Below, in pieces: positions 17,795 to 28,670 of a stretch of 64,000 nucleotides of DNA. Where the stretch lies: contig OZ246977.1 of assembly GCA_965232465.1 (NCBI GenBank), positions 434,001 through 498,000 of the forward strand. Reading direction: 5' to 3'. The notes under the pieces were generated by a model. The model was given only the letters and a program-made list of their open reading frames with translations, made no database searches and had not been told where the DNA came from. A program made the translations under genes and the position numbers. The DNA comes from G965232465 sp965232465. Its GTDB lineage: Bacteria; Pseudomonadota; Alphaproteobacteria; JAQWUY01. The first letter of the stretch is position 1. Each line of letters starts with the position of its first letter.

Positions 17795-20700
17795 GTTGCG
17801 GGTTGACCATTTTTTCTAATATGTTATAATTTAATAATACTGTTGATACAGTAGGTGATAGTTGCGGGTTGACCATTTTTTCTAATATGTTATAATCCAT
17901 TTCCCCCTTCAATGAATGGCAATTTTGTTGCGGGTTGACCATTTTTTCTAATATGTTATAATTTGAAATCCTTAGAGGAACAGTTGTATTCAGTTGCGGG
18001 TTGACCATTTTTTCTAATATGTTATAATAGAACGTCGTTGCTCATAGTGTCATATCCTGTTGCGGGTTGACCATTTTTTCTAATATGTTATAATTCGTTG
18101 GCGTATTTAGCCCGCAACCCATCCGTTGCGGGTTGACCATTTTTTCTAATATGTTATAATGCGTCATCGGATACAACACCGTACTGACTTGTTGCGGGTT
18201 GACCATTTTTTCTAATATGTTATAATCCATAACTTCGAAATGTTTGCAGATAATAAGTTGCGGGTTGACCATTTTTTCTAATATGTTATAATACAAGATT
18301 ATCATGTGTATGTAAGTGAATAGTTGCGGGTTGACCATTTTTTCTAATATGTTATAATTATTCACAATACGCCTATTTAGCCTCATCAGTTGCGGGTTGA
18401 CCATTTTTTCTAATATGTTATAATTATGGAAGGAAATGGTTCCTTTCCAGATTTGTTGCGGGTTGACCATTTTTTCTAATATGTTATAATTACGGCATAC
18501 AAGGTTACAGACTTGCTAAAGTTGCGGGTTGACCATTTTTTCTAATATGTTATAATTTCCATCAGAAGGGTGTACTGGTACTTTAGGTTGCGGGTTGACC
18601 ATTTTTTCTAATATGTTATAATCGCAACCAAGTGCAGGAATAGAAATAGATTGTTGCGGGTTGACCATTTTTTCTAATATGTTATAATTCCTCGTGAGTT
18701 TTTAAGGCAGTTGAATTTGTTGCGGGTTGACCATTTTTTCTAATATGTTATAATAGTGCACAGAAGATGTTTCGATGGTTTACAGTTGCGGGTTGACCAT
18801 TTTTTCTAATATGTTATAATAATACGCCGCCGTTGCATTCGTGGCGTTGTGTTGCGGGTTGACCATTTTTTCTAATATGTTATAATTTAAGAAGCCACAG
18901 TAACAGAGGTATCTTTTGTTGCGGGTTGACCATTTTTTCTAATATGTTATAATATTATTTCCGGGAGTACGGTGCCAATTATTGTTGCGGGTTGACCATT
19001 TTTTCTAATATGTTATAATCGTCTGCTATTGGCACGCTTGGTGCCATAGGTTGCGGGTTGACCATTTTTTCTAATATGTTATAAAAATCCTGTGCAAGGT
19101 GCCAGGAGTCTAACGTTGCGGGTTGACCATTTTTTCTAATATGTTATAATTCGGTTTACCTGTGGGTAAAACGGTGTCAGGTTGCGGGTTGACCATTTTT
19201 TCTAATATGTTATAATTTGTCAGTATATCCGGATTCTCGACGAAGATGTTGCGGGTTGACCATTTTTTCTAATATGTTATAATTGTTACCCCACCATTAA
19301 AGCGGGTCGATGCGTTGCGGGTTGACCATTTTTTCTAATATGTTATAATCTTGCGGTCGCTGGCGATCAGGTTGTTCATGTTGCGGGTTGACCATTTTTT
19401 CTAATATGTTATAATTATGGTTAAGAACGGGAGGATACGGGAGGTGTTGCGGGTTGACCATTTTTTCTAATATGTTATAATGTTTTTACGCATCATCCAC
19501 CGTGCCAATACGTTGCGGGTTGACCATTTTTTCTAATATGTTATAATATGTTTGTACGGTGCGTGCAGATACAAGCAGTTGCGGGTTGACCATTTTTTCT
19601 AATATGTTATAATTACTTCACAAGAGACGAATTGAATAGATTAGTTGCGGGTTGACCATTTTTTCTAATATGTTATAATCCTATTAACGCCCTTTATGAA
19701 TTAGAAAAAGTTGCGGGTTGACCATTTTTTCTAATATGTTATAATTGGGTACAGAAAATTCTGATTATAATTTTGGTTGCGGGTTGACCATTTTTTCTAA
19801 TATGTTATAATTAAAATCGACTTCTTTTTGCCCTCGCACTGGTTGCGGGTTGACCATTTTTTCTAATATGTTATAATGGCTCATAAATTGATAAGGTTGC
19901 CTTTCGAGTTGCGGGTTGACCATTTTTTCTAATATGTTATAATTTTTTGCTTCATACGCATTAAAAGCTTTTAGTTGCGGGTTGACCATTTTTTCTAATA
20001 TGTTATAATTTCAGAGAGCGTCGTAATCTTACCCTCGAAGTTGCGGGTTGACCATTTTTTCTAATATGTTATAATGGATTTCGTATTGCTTATTGGCCCA
20101 CGCCCGTTGCGGGTTGACCATTTTTTCTAATATGTTATAATTTAACGGTGGCGGGGCGTTGTGCCATCCCAAGTTGCGGGTTGACCATTTTTTCTAATAT
20201 GTTATAATAAATTATAAATTATACGATAATCTAATACAGTTGCGGGTTGACCATTTTTTCTAATATGTTATAATACACCATTTCAAAGCTCTATTCCACC
20301 GCGAGTTGCGGGTTGACCATTTTTTCTAATATGTTATAATTGTCAGGATCATGAGTATCTGTTATGGGAGGTTGCGGGTTGACCATTTTTTCTAATATGT
20401 TATAATATACATTTAATCTGTGTATTGTTTTTTCAAGTTGCGGGTTGACCATTTTTTCTAATATGTTATAATGCATTTTCCTTTGCTGTTAAGTGTTAAT
20501 AAGTTGCGGGTTGACCATTTTTTCTAATATGTTATAATCAGAGACGGCGGAATACAAGGCATTAAATGGTTGCGGGTTGACCATTTTTTCTAATATGTTA
20601 TAATACCTACTCAAAGAGACAAGAAATATAATAGGTTGCGGGTTGACCATTTTTTCTAATATGTTATAATTTTAAACAATACAGACATAAGGAATCTATA

Positions 20701-23700
20701 GTTGCGGGTTGACCATTTTTTCTAATATGTTATAATAAAATAATATGGCAACCGTTGCCATGTGTGGTTGCGGGTTGACCATTTTTTCTAATATGTTATA
20801 ATTACAGATTTGAAATATTTAGAAATGATATGGTTGCGGGTTGACCATTTTTTCTAATATGTTATAATAGAGTATTATATACAAAAAACACACTTGCAGT
20901 TGCGGGTTGACCATTTTTTCTAATATGTTATAATATCAATATAATATTCTATATTGTGTATAACGTTGCGGGTTGACCATTTTTTCTAATATGTTATAAT
21001 CCATACGCCCTTATTAAACAGATTCTGTAGTTGCGGGTTGACCATTTTTTCTAATATGTTATAATAGATGGCAACACCCAATGTTGTGGATAAAGGTTGC
21101 GGGTTGACCATTTTTTCTAATATGTTATAATCACGCCCTACGGCGAGTATGCGTTGTTTCTGTTGCGGGTTGACCATTTTTTCTAATATGTTATAATGCT
21201 ATTGGGGACGCCTGTGGGCAAAGTTACGTTGCGGGTTGACCATTTTTTCTAATATGTTATAATACTTAAAAAAATATGGTATGTATAGGTATCGTTGCGG
21301 GTTGACCATTTTTTCTAATATGTTATAATTAAAGCATAATAGGTAAAAACGATGGCAATTGTTGCGGGTTGACCATTTTTTCTAATATGTTATAATGACG
21401 CCATAGCGTCTGTAAAACACGACTCTGTTGCGGGTTGACCATTTTTTCTAATATGTTATAATAACTGCGATTGTCATACGATTGTATTTTTTGTTGCGGG
21501 TTGACCATTTTTTCTAATATGTTATAATTTAAGAAAAATATCATCGAAGACAATCTACGTTGCGGGTTGACCATTTTTTCTAATATGTTATAATTTGCAA
21601 GGGCGATAAATCCAAAGACCGCCAGTTGCGGGTTGACCATTTTTTCTAATATGTTATAATTGGGGGTTGTACTGTAATACCTACCTTACTGTTGCGGGTT
21701 GACCATTTTTTCTAATATGTTATAATGAGTCTGATTTCGAGTACTCTGTTTTAAGAGTTGCGGGTTGACCATTTTTTCTAATATGTTATAATGCAACCAT
21801 CGGCGGACGATTGCATTGGGCAGTTGCGGGTTGACCATTTTTTCTAATATGTTATAATTTGGATTGTTGCGTTCAATGTCTCACCCGTGGTTGCGGGTTG
21901 ACCATTTTTTCTAATATGTTATAATTTATGTACTAATAAAGATGATTTCAAAGTAGTTGCGGGTTGACCATTTTTTCTAATATGTTATAATTGATCTTGG
22001 TGGTTTTATTGAGCATGAGGAGTTGCGGGTTGACCATTTTTTCTAATATGTTATAATGGTACGATGGAGGGTCGCCTGGAGTTAAAAGTTGCGGGTTGAC
22101 CATTTTTTCTAATATGTTATAATCCAAGCGTCAAGGCTACCTTTACCATTAGTGTTGCGGGTTGACCATTTTTTCTAATATGTTATAATTTAAAAATCGG
22201 TCTACCAGTAATAGCATCCGTTGCGGGTTGACCATTTTTTCTAATATGTTATAATTTCTGTGCGTTGTTGATGCCTAAACTACGGGTTGCGGGTTGACCA
22301 TTTTTTCTAATATGTTATAATATAATTTCCGATTCAGGTTTCACAAAACAGGTTGCGGGTTGACCATTTTTTCTAATATGTTATAATTGACTTAATTACC
22401 TATATACATTATATTAAGTTGCGGGTTGACCATTTTTTCTAATATGTTATAATTTAAAAGCCATGCGTAAGGTACTTCGTATTGTTGCGGGTTGACCATT
22501 TTTTCTAATATGTTATAATTTTTATGTTTTGATCGTAAAACACGCCCATGTTGCGGGTTGACCATTTTTTCTAATATGTTATAATTTGTGAATACTTGTT
22601 ACGGTACGCAAGTCAGTTGCGGGTTGACCATTTTTTCTAATATGTTATAATATCTTTAACCATGCCCTCCACTTGCTTGTTGTTGCGGGTTGACCATTTT
22701 TTCTAATATGTTATAATGCTTTATCCCAGCGGTTAAAGCGCCATGTTGTTGCGGGTTGACCATTTTTTCTAATATGTTATAATGCGACGGCGTTTGGGTA
22801 AACCAGAATGGTCGTTGCGGGTTGACCATTTTTTCTAATATGTTATAATTCAAGTACTTATTAAATAAATACGCACCCAGTTGCGGGTTGACCATTTTTT
22901 CTAATATGTTATAATTAAAAATGTATAATCATTGATTGGGTTTTTTGTTGCGGGTTGACCATTTTTTCTAATATGTTATAATGATTATAAACAGATAAAA
23001 AAGATCGCTTTAGTTGCGGGTTGACCATTTTTTCTAATATGTTATAATCTTTGGCCGCCGCTTTTTCTTCCGCCTTTAGTTGCGGGTTGACCATTTTTTC
23101 TAATATGTTATAATTTGATTTTAATACGCCTTGGTTCGTCTGTAGTTGCGGGTTGACCATTTTTTCTAATATGTTATAATTCCGATTCAGGTTTCACAAA
23201 ACAGCCCACAGTTGCGGGTTGACCATTTTTTCTAATATGTTATAATTTATTTGTTTGGGAGTTCCGCAGGTGGCGGTTGCGGGTTGACCATTTTTTCTAA
23301 TATGTTATAATTCTCGTGGGCGTAACTATGTTTGTTTTTGTAAGTTGCGGGTTGACCATTTTTTCTAATATGTTATAATATATTCTGCCACCCTATCAAT
23401 CTGCTCCCTGTTGCGGGTTGACCATTTTTTCTAATATGTTATAATCTTTACAGAATCTTCATCCCTTTGAATTATGTTGCGGGTTGACCATTTTTTCTAA
23501 TATGTTATAATATAATGATGAGATAGCTTATTGCATTGAAAGTTGCGGGTTGACCATTTTTTCTAATATGTTATAATATAAGGCAAATTTTCGTTGTTAT
23601 AAGTCAAGTTGCGGGTTGACCATTTTTTCTAATATGTTATAATGATAAATCAACCGGTTTTTTTAATTTTTTTGTTGCGGGTTGACCATTTTTTCTAATA

Positions 23701-23709
23701 TGTTATAAT
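17795..23709 (+). CRISPR. Type II-C CRISPR array: 90 repeats, 89 spacers
   Basis: Direct 36-bp repeats, GTTGCGGGTTGACC followed by ATTTTTTCTAATATG and TTATAAT, with spacers mostly of 30 bp (a few of 29, 31 or 32). I traced every repeat start from 17795 to 23674: 90 repeats, almost all identical; the repeat at 19050 ends TATAAA or lacks its last T. The orientation is set by complementarity to the tracrRNAs: the crRNA reads on the plus strand. Each repeat ends in TGTTATAAT (extended -10) with TTGACC 16 bp upstream, so each should drive transcription of the following spacer, starting about 6-7 bases into it. Two spacers (22322-22351 and 23181-23210) overlap by 24 bases. Confidence 0.98.
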
Positions 23710-23871
23710 TCCCTCCAAATTATTCCATTGATTTATATGGATAATTTGCGGGTTTTTATGGGGTTTATTTTCTGTTTTTTGCATGATGGATGCGGTGGTT
23801 TTGTAAAAAATTCTGTCTTAATATGGGCTTTTATATGTATTATAATACCCCATTATACCATAAAATATCCC
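23710..23871. other. AT-rich region between array and cas2 (possible leader)
   Basis: 162 bp between the last repeat and the cas2 stop codon. It contains TTTGCGGGTTTTT at 23745-23757, which resembles the repeat start but then diverges, and an AT-rich stretch with TATTATAAT near 23840. It could be a partial repeat plus the adaptation leader. There is no coding sequence. Confidence 0.35.
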
Positions 23872-24177
23872 CTAAAACAGGCTTAATTGTGATCTTTTTT
23901 TGGGGTGATTCGATTCGATTTTTTGTTCATAACGGATAATGTTTTCGTATTGTTTGTCGGTAAAGCATAAAATATCTACGGATCCACTATTGGGGACGAA
24001 GGGTTTGATGTTACGACATAGGCGTTCGAATACCTCTTTTCCCGCACAACACTTGGCGTATATTGAAAATTGTACCATGGAAAAGCCAAGATTTAATAAT
24101 TCATGACGAAACTTGCTGGCTTCGAATCGTTGTTTTTTGGTGCCTACAGGTAAATCAAACATTACATACACCCACAT
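23872..24177 (-). CDS. cas2: CRISPR-associated endonuclease Cas2
   Basis: Small ferredoxin-fold protein that forms the spacer-integration complex with Cas1. With the start at 24177 (MWVYVMFDLPVGTKKQR) it has 101 residues; an upstream ATG at 24198 would add seven and overlap cas1. The first beta strand ends in FDLP, where Cas2 proteins carry their conserved Asp, and a second family stretch is FSIYAKCC. It is the last gene of the leftward cas9-cas1-cas2 set and ends 162 bp from the array. Confidence 0.94.
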   Translation of the reverse strand: MWVYVMFDLPVGTKKQRFEASKFRHELLNLGFSMVQFSIYAKCCAGKEVFERLCRNIKPFVPNSGSVDILCFTDKQYENIIRYEQKIESNHPKKRSQLSLF

Positions 24178-24191
24178 AATTTTATATCCAC

Positions 24192-25148
24192 TTAACATTT
24201 TGGGGTGTCTGTGTTATTTATCACACTGCGTATGCTGAGTATATCGGGCATGGTTATGGCGGTGATTTTGGGGGGTTGTCCGCCTGTGTGTACGACGGCG
24301 TCCATGCTGTCATAAATTTGTTTTGTATAATCAGCCACCACTTTAAAAAGCGGTGCTATCCCCTTAGCGGTTGGCATGTCAAGGGCAGTAAGATTGCTCA
24401 GAACTTGTTTTGTTTCGGGGGTAATGTCATTTTGATTTTTTTGGTGTAACATGTATACAATCACATCGACCAAGGGGCGGAAGGGTTCCATAATATCGTC
24501 CACCAAACACATAGGATTTTTTTTATTTTTATGGTGCAATCCAATGGTTGGATGTAATCCCGCCCCACATACGGAACGGGCGACTAATGATCGCAAAATT
24601 GTATAGCCGTAATTTAATAAACTATTAACCCCATCCATAGTCGTATCCCGACGGAAATTATTACCCAAGAGGAATTTCCAGTATGCGGACGCACAGGTAC
24701 CTTCTGCATTGGTTTTATCGCCTGATTTTACTTGCTTTGCATATCCCTTGACGATTTGTATACCTTCACAATCACACAGGGTTAATGCCCATGCTTGGTT
24801 TAAGATTTTATGTTGTACAATTTGTTTCCAAATATTATTTTTTGTGGTGTCTTTGGTGGCAATTTGCACACGGAATCGTTCCGATTGGGCGTGGTGTCCG
24901 CTGACCGCCCATACCACCGCCACAGGGGTATAATTCGTACCACAAATAATAAAGGATATACCCTTTTCCATACAGGCTTGTAACAGGTTCGACGAATGGG
25001 TACAGCCAAACCCTGTTACCACAATGCCCTGTATCGTATCGAATGGAATTTGGGTAATTACCTGTTTATTTTCGGAAATCTGTAAAAATCCCCGATATTT
25101 CGATAGGTGCTTATTAGGGGTGGCAATTTCAATTATTCGTCCAATCAT
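24192..25148 (-). CDS. cas1: CRISPR-associated integrase Cas1 (type II)
   Basis: Integrates new spacers with Cas2. Its 318 residues match type II Cas1. The metal-binding residues of the family are visible: Glu in NAEGTCASAYW (near 145), His in GLHPTIGLHHKNKKNP (near 205) and the acidic stretch CLVDDIMEPFRPLVD. The N-terminal beta domain starts MIGRIIEIATPNKHLSKYRG. It starts 27 bp after cas9, on the same strand. A complete adaptation pair next to a long array indicates that spacer uptake was active recently. Confidence 0.95.
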   Translation of the reverse strand: MIGRIIEIATPNKHLSKYRGFLQISENKQVITQIPFDTIQGIVVTGFGCTHSSNLLQACMEKGISFIICGTNYTPVAVVWAVSGHHAQSERFRVQIATKDTTKNNIWKQIVQHKILNQAWALTLCDCEGIQIVKGYAKQVKSGDKTNAEGTCASAYWKFLLGNNFRRDTTMDGVNSLLNYGYTILRSLVARSVCGAGLHPTIGLHHKNKKNPMCLVDDIMEPFRPLVDVIVYMLHQKNQNDITPETKQVLSNLTALDMPTAKGIAPLFKVVADYTKQIYDSMDAVVHTGGQPPKITAITMPDILSIRSVINNTDTPKC

Positions 25149-25175
25149 GGTATATTTCCCCCTTGTGCTTAGGTG

Positions 25176-28100
25176 TTATTTTATATCTTGTTCCCGCCAT
25201 AAGCCACTGGGGCTGATGTGGACTTTATGAGTATTTAATGTTTGTAAAGTGGAAACCGATGCTTGTTTATATTTGTTCTGTGCTTTTAATTCTTGTGTGC
25301 GACTTGGTACATTACTTTCTGAGTGTAATGCAAAGTGAATAGCACTTGTTCCATCAATTTTACATAACCGCATGACACACCTATTATCCCCCATATTCAT
25401 TGCCACAAGGTCATTTTTTTGTAACCGCATGATGTGTTTAAATTCTGGATGGTGTTGTTGCCATTGTGGTATAAAATCTTTTTTATTGGCGTCAAAAGTC
25501 TGTATCATTTCGCCCATCCATTTATTGGGGTTGGCTGGGTCAATAAAAATATCGATTGCCCAGTTACTGCCCCCTTTGACATATTTTGTGCCAATTTTAA
25601 TAAGGTTGGGTTTTTCTTGTACTACCCTTATTTTATGGGTGCCTGTGTCATCGATAAATTGTTGTAACCAATTGTCTTGACGGTCGGCAAAGGTAAAACG
25701 GGCAAGTAAATCTTGTCGAATAAGTGGGTCTCGAATTTCGTTTATTTTCTTTTCACTGCCGAAATTATCGCTTGTTACAGGTTTACGAATAACAAATTGT
25801 TGCTTATCGGTGCGGTTGCCTTTTTTGTCGGTTAAAACTTCTTTCGTTCGCCCATAAAAAGTTTCTTCATGTAATTGTCCTTGTGGATAGGGATCGGGTT
25901 TGTGGGATACGATTATGTTTTCGATGGAGTGTTGTACATCATCCCTAAAACTTTCCCATGGGGTATCGAAGCCCGATAGCAATTTTTGCGATTTGCCATC
26001 GTCATGATTTTTGCCTGACAGGGTGGCGATTTTTTGTAACATGCCACGGGTGGTACAGCCGATCACCACCGCATCAATGGCGTGGTGGCGGTGGTCGTTG
26101 CGGTTTTTTTCGAATACATTGCCATCGGCTTTTTTGTGCAGAACTTCGTCGAGTCCCCATTTTCCCCGTACCATAGCGGTTAATTGTCCCGGTATGACAT
26201 GAATGTTATTGGGGTGCACGATCAATCCCAAATACTTTTTTGCCACTTTTGATAAATACCGTGTGTCGTTTAATTGGCGGTCTTGTACAAATGATCCATC
26301 GGCGTATTTTTCCATGGCGTTAGGGCGGAATCGCCATGCTTTATTTTTGGGTAGGTGTTGGGCACGGGTGTAAATATCGCCCCAGTCATATCCATCCGCA
26401 TCTTTAAATGCTTCATAAGGGGAACGATTGCCCTTAAAGCGGTTTGCTTCTCGCATGGCAACGGTTTTATTGGCGAGGCTATCGTCAAGAGTTTTTGCGT
26501 AAGGCAAAATATGTTCGATTTCCACACTGCCATTAAATAACATTTCTTTGCTGATTTGTGTACCTGTATATGGACATCGTCTGTTATTTATACATTTCCA
26601 GTCTAATTCATGCCACAATCGCATCCGCATGCGATTTTCATAATTATTATCTAAACCCAGTCCCTCCAATTCTTTTGCCCATGTATCATTGTTTTCTTTG
26701 TTTTCTTTTTGTCGTTTTTTAAGGGCATCTTTTTGTTTTTTATTATTTTTTAAATCCCGTGCAAATTCGACGGTGGCAAAATCAGGTTTGCCATGCACAC
26801 GGATAATATCGTTTACCACTGCTTGTAATTGTACCAAACCAATATGTACCGTGGGGTTGGCGATTCGCCCCCAAGTTTTAATATCTTGTAAATGTTGGGG
26901 CAGTTGTTTGGTGTGTTTGTCGTTCGGATCACCGTGTCCACCGGTACAGTGTTCCTGTAATTCCTTTGCATAATAGGGCAATTTATTCTGTGTGCCGTCG
27001 CCTTTATTTAAATCGCTGTGGTGTTTATCGGGATATACTTCCCGTACCGCCATATCATACCGCAACCCTTGGTTTAGCATAACCGGTTGTAAATCGTTTA
27101 AGGCTTTTTCACACAAATTGCCATAGCCATTGGGTAGGGCGGTGTTTAAAACCCTTTCCGCAGTGTCAGGGTCTAAATCAAAGTCGTGTTGTAATTTTTC
27201 CAAGGCTTGATCGTCGTCGAGAGTGTCCGTATCCAGTAATATTTTAACAAGGTCGGTTTGCTTTTGTATATCCCATGTGTCCCATTTGTCCACTAATGGT
27301 GCCCCTTTCTTTGCGGATAATACATGGGCGGTTTCATTACCATCAAATCCTTTGCGGGTATCACTTTCAAAGTTTAATAGCCACTCTGTTTGGATAATGT
27401 CGTCTTTTACCAACAATGTTTTTATTTGTTTAAAACTTTGATTTTTACCTGATGCCAAGGTTTCATATACTTGGCGAAACACTTCTGGGGATTCTTTGAT
27501 AACTTTATGGTCGTATCCGTCTGGGTCAATGTAGGCAAGGTTTACCATATCTTGCACAATGCGGAAGTTTTGGTATATGGGTAACGCCTTGCTTGCCCTT
27601 ACTACATCGGGAAATAGGGTACATTTGCCAATATATTCTTGTTTGGTCTTTAAAGGGCGTTGGTGGAATATGATGTTTTGTATGGTATCGTATGCGTCCT
27701 GTGTATATACATCGGGGTGATAGGATTTTTGTTTGTTCCAAATCTGCTTAAATTCTTCTTCCAGCATTTGACGATGGCGATAAAATTCAAATTCGAATCC
27801 GCTATTTTTAGTGCTAATATTACGAATTTTTACAGGGTCCCCTTGTTGTTGGCGTTTATGTAAATATTCGCCAATAGTTTTACTTTTGTTTTCCAGTAGC
27901 AATTTTTCTGTATTTTCGATGGCGGTTTTAATGGCACCGCCTTCGGTGTTATCCCCTTGTTGTTTTCGATTTGATTTAAAGCCCCTGCCTTGGTTAATAT
28001 GAAATAATGCCCGTCCGATGTGATGTACAGGTAAATGATCAGATAACGCATTACAACGGATTTCATACGGATTTAACAGTTCGAGTTTTTTGCGTTCACT

Positions 28101-28370
28101 TTTATCCGCTGGCATGAGTCCATAGTGTACTAAGTATTTTATCAATGCTGTTCTGCGTTGTACAGTGCGGTCTTGTCGCCGACGGGCGGAACGGGCGGAT
28201 TGGCGTTTCTGGTTTAAGGGGGCTTCGGTTTTATCATCCCGTCCGCTAGAAAATATACGAACGCCAGTTTTTATAATGCTTTGTGGTTCGCCTTGTTCGT
28301 TTGTTTGTAATAATGCCCAGCCAATGGAAGTTGTACCCATGTCAAGTGCCAGTCGAGTATATTTTGTCAT
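25176..28370 (-). CDS. cas9: CRISPR effector nuclease Cas9, type II-C
   Basis: RNA-guided DNA nuclease of 1064 residues, a compact II-C form close in size to that of Neisseria. I chose the ATG at 28370 (GAGG ribosome site; D10 falls at the classic position); the longer frame to 28451 would run into the tracrRNA promoter. RuvC-I is LALDMGTTSIGWAL (D10), the Arg-rich bridge helix is at about 55-75, RuvC-II is FATVEFARDL (E535), HNH is VEIEHILPYAKTL (H620) with ANRFKGNRS (N643), and RuvC-III is HRHHAIDAVV (H763, D766). The PAM-interacting domain fills the last 200-250 residues. All catalytic residues are present. It is divergent from the tracrRNA genes. Confidence 0.98.
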   Translation of the reverse strand: MTKYTRLALDMGTTSIGWALLQTNEQGEPQSIIKTGVRIFSSGRDDKTEAPLNQKRQSARSARRRQDRTVQRRTALIKYLVHYGLMPADKSERKKLELLNPYEIRCNALSDHLPVHHIGRALFHINQGRGFKSNRKQQGDNTEGGAIKTAIENTEKLLLENKSKTIGEYLHKRQQQGDPVKIRNISTKNSGFEFEFYRHRQMLEEEFKQIWNKQKSYHPDVYTQDAYDTIQNIIFHQRPLKTKQEYIGKCTLFPDVVRASKALPIYQNFRIVQDMVNLAYIDPDGYDHKVIKESPEVFRQVYETLASGKNQSFKQIKTLLVKDDIIQTEWLLNFESDTRKGFDGNETAHVLSAKKGAPLVDKWDTWDIQKQTDLVKILLDTDTLDDDQALEKLQHDFDLDPDTAERVLNTALPNGYGNLCEKALNDLQPVMLNQGLRYDMAVREVYPDKHHSDLNKGDGTQNKLPYYAKELQEHCTGGHGDPNDKHTKQLPQHLQDIKTWGRIANPTVHIGLVQLQAVVNDIIRVHGKPDFATVEFARDLKNNKKQKDALKKRQKENKENNDTWAKELEGLGLDNNYENRMRMRLWHELDWKCINNRRCPYTGTQISKEMLFNGSVEIEHILPYAKTLDDSLANKTVAMREANRFKGNRSPYEAFKDADGYDWGDIYTRAQHLPKNKAWRFRPNAMEKYADGSFVQDRQLNDTRYLSKVAKKYLGLIVHPNNIHVIPGQLTAMVRGKWGLDEVLHKKADGNVFEKNRNDHRHHAIDAVVIGCTTRGMLQKIATLSGKNHDDGKSQKLLSGFDTPWESFRDDVQHSIENIIVSHKPDPYPQGQLHEETFYGRTKEVLTDKKGNRTDKQQFVIRKPVTSDNFGSEKKINEIRDPLIRQDLLARFTFADRQDNWLQQFIDDTGTHKIRVVQEKPNLIKIGTKYVKGGSNWAIDIFIDPANPNKWMGEMIQTFDANKKDFIPQWQQHHPEFKHIMRLQKNDLVAMNMGDNRCVMRLCKIDGTSAIHFALHSESNVPSRTQELKAQNKYKQASVSTLQTLNTHKVHISPSGLWREQDIK

Positions 28371-28444
28371 TTTTTTATCCTCATTCCTTTTTTTGTTTTG
28401 AGTTTTAATTAATATACTTTTGATAGTATAATAAAAAATAAAAG

Positions 28445-28473
28445 TTGACAAGGGAAAAATATACTGTTACAAT
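28445..28473 (+). promoter_or_regulatory. Promoter of tracrRNA copy 1
   Basis: TTGACA (28445-28450), 17-bp spacer, TACAAT (28468-28473). Transcription should start near 28480, exactly before the anti-repeat. Confidence 0.8.
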
Positions 28474-28479
28474 CGGGTT

Positions 28480-28581
28480 CAACATATTAGAAAAGATGGT
28501 CAGTTCGTTAATAAGTGAGATTCATTTATATGAATTGATTCGCAAAAATCTTAAAAGGCGATGCTGTGCATCGTCTTTTTT
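28480..28581 (+). ncRNA. tracrRNA, copy 1
   Basis: Trans-activating RNA that pairs with the crRNA repeat and loads Cas9. The anti-repeat ACATATTAGAAAAGATGGTC (from 28482) pairs with repeat bases GACCATTTTTTCTAATATGT over 20 bp with one G-U. The helix can extend through AGUUCGU with GCGGGUU of the repeat, using wobble pairs. It is followed by a hairpin ATTCAT-ttat-ATGAAT and a terminator (arms GGCGATGC / GCATCGTC, then six T, 28557-28581). It lies just upstream of cas9, on the opposite strand, the arrangement of Neisseria II-C loci. Confidence 0.92.
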
Positions 28582-28635
28582 GCTTTTCCTAATTTTTGTA
28601 TGTATTAATATATTTGATTTAATAAAAAATAACAG

Positions 28636-28664
28636 TTGACAAAGAAAAAATATACTGTTATAAT
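28636..28664 (+). promoter_or_regulatory. Promoter of tracrRNA copy 2
   Basis: TTGACA (28636-28641), 17-bp spacer, consensus TATAAT (28659-28664). It is stronger by consensus than the copy 1 promoter (TACAAT). Confidence 0.8.
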
Positions 28665-28670
28665 CGCACC

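Noticed and set aside
19151..21227. Spacers at 19217-19247 and 21198-21227 region suggestive of related targets (CCTGTGGG-AAA core shared with the spacer at 19151-19180)
   Set aside because: The shared core is too short and interrupted to claim a common protospacer; unlike the 24-base overlap of spacers 69 and 82.
17790..23160. Minus-strand reading frames with repeated YNILEKMVNPQ peptides
   Set aside because: These are translations of the CRISPR repeat (36 bp, divisible by 3) with 30-bp spacers; not proteins.
28371..28451. 27-residue N-terminal extension of Cas9
   Set aside because: It would overlap the tracrRNA promoter region and shift D10 out of place; the ATG at 28370 has a ribosome site.
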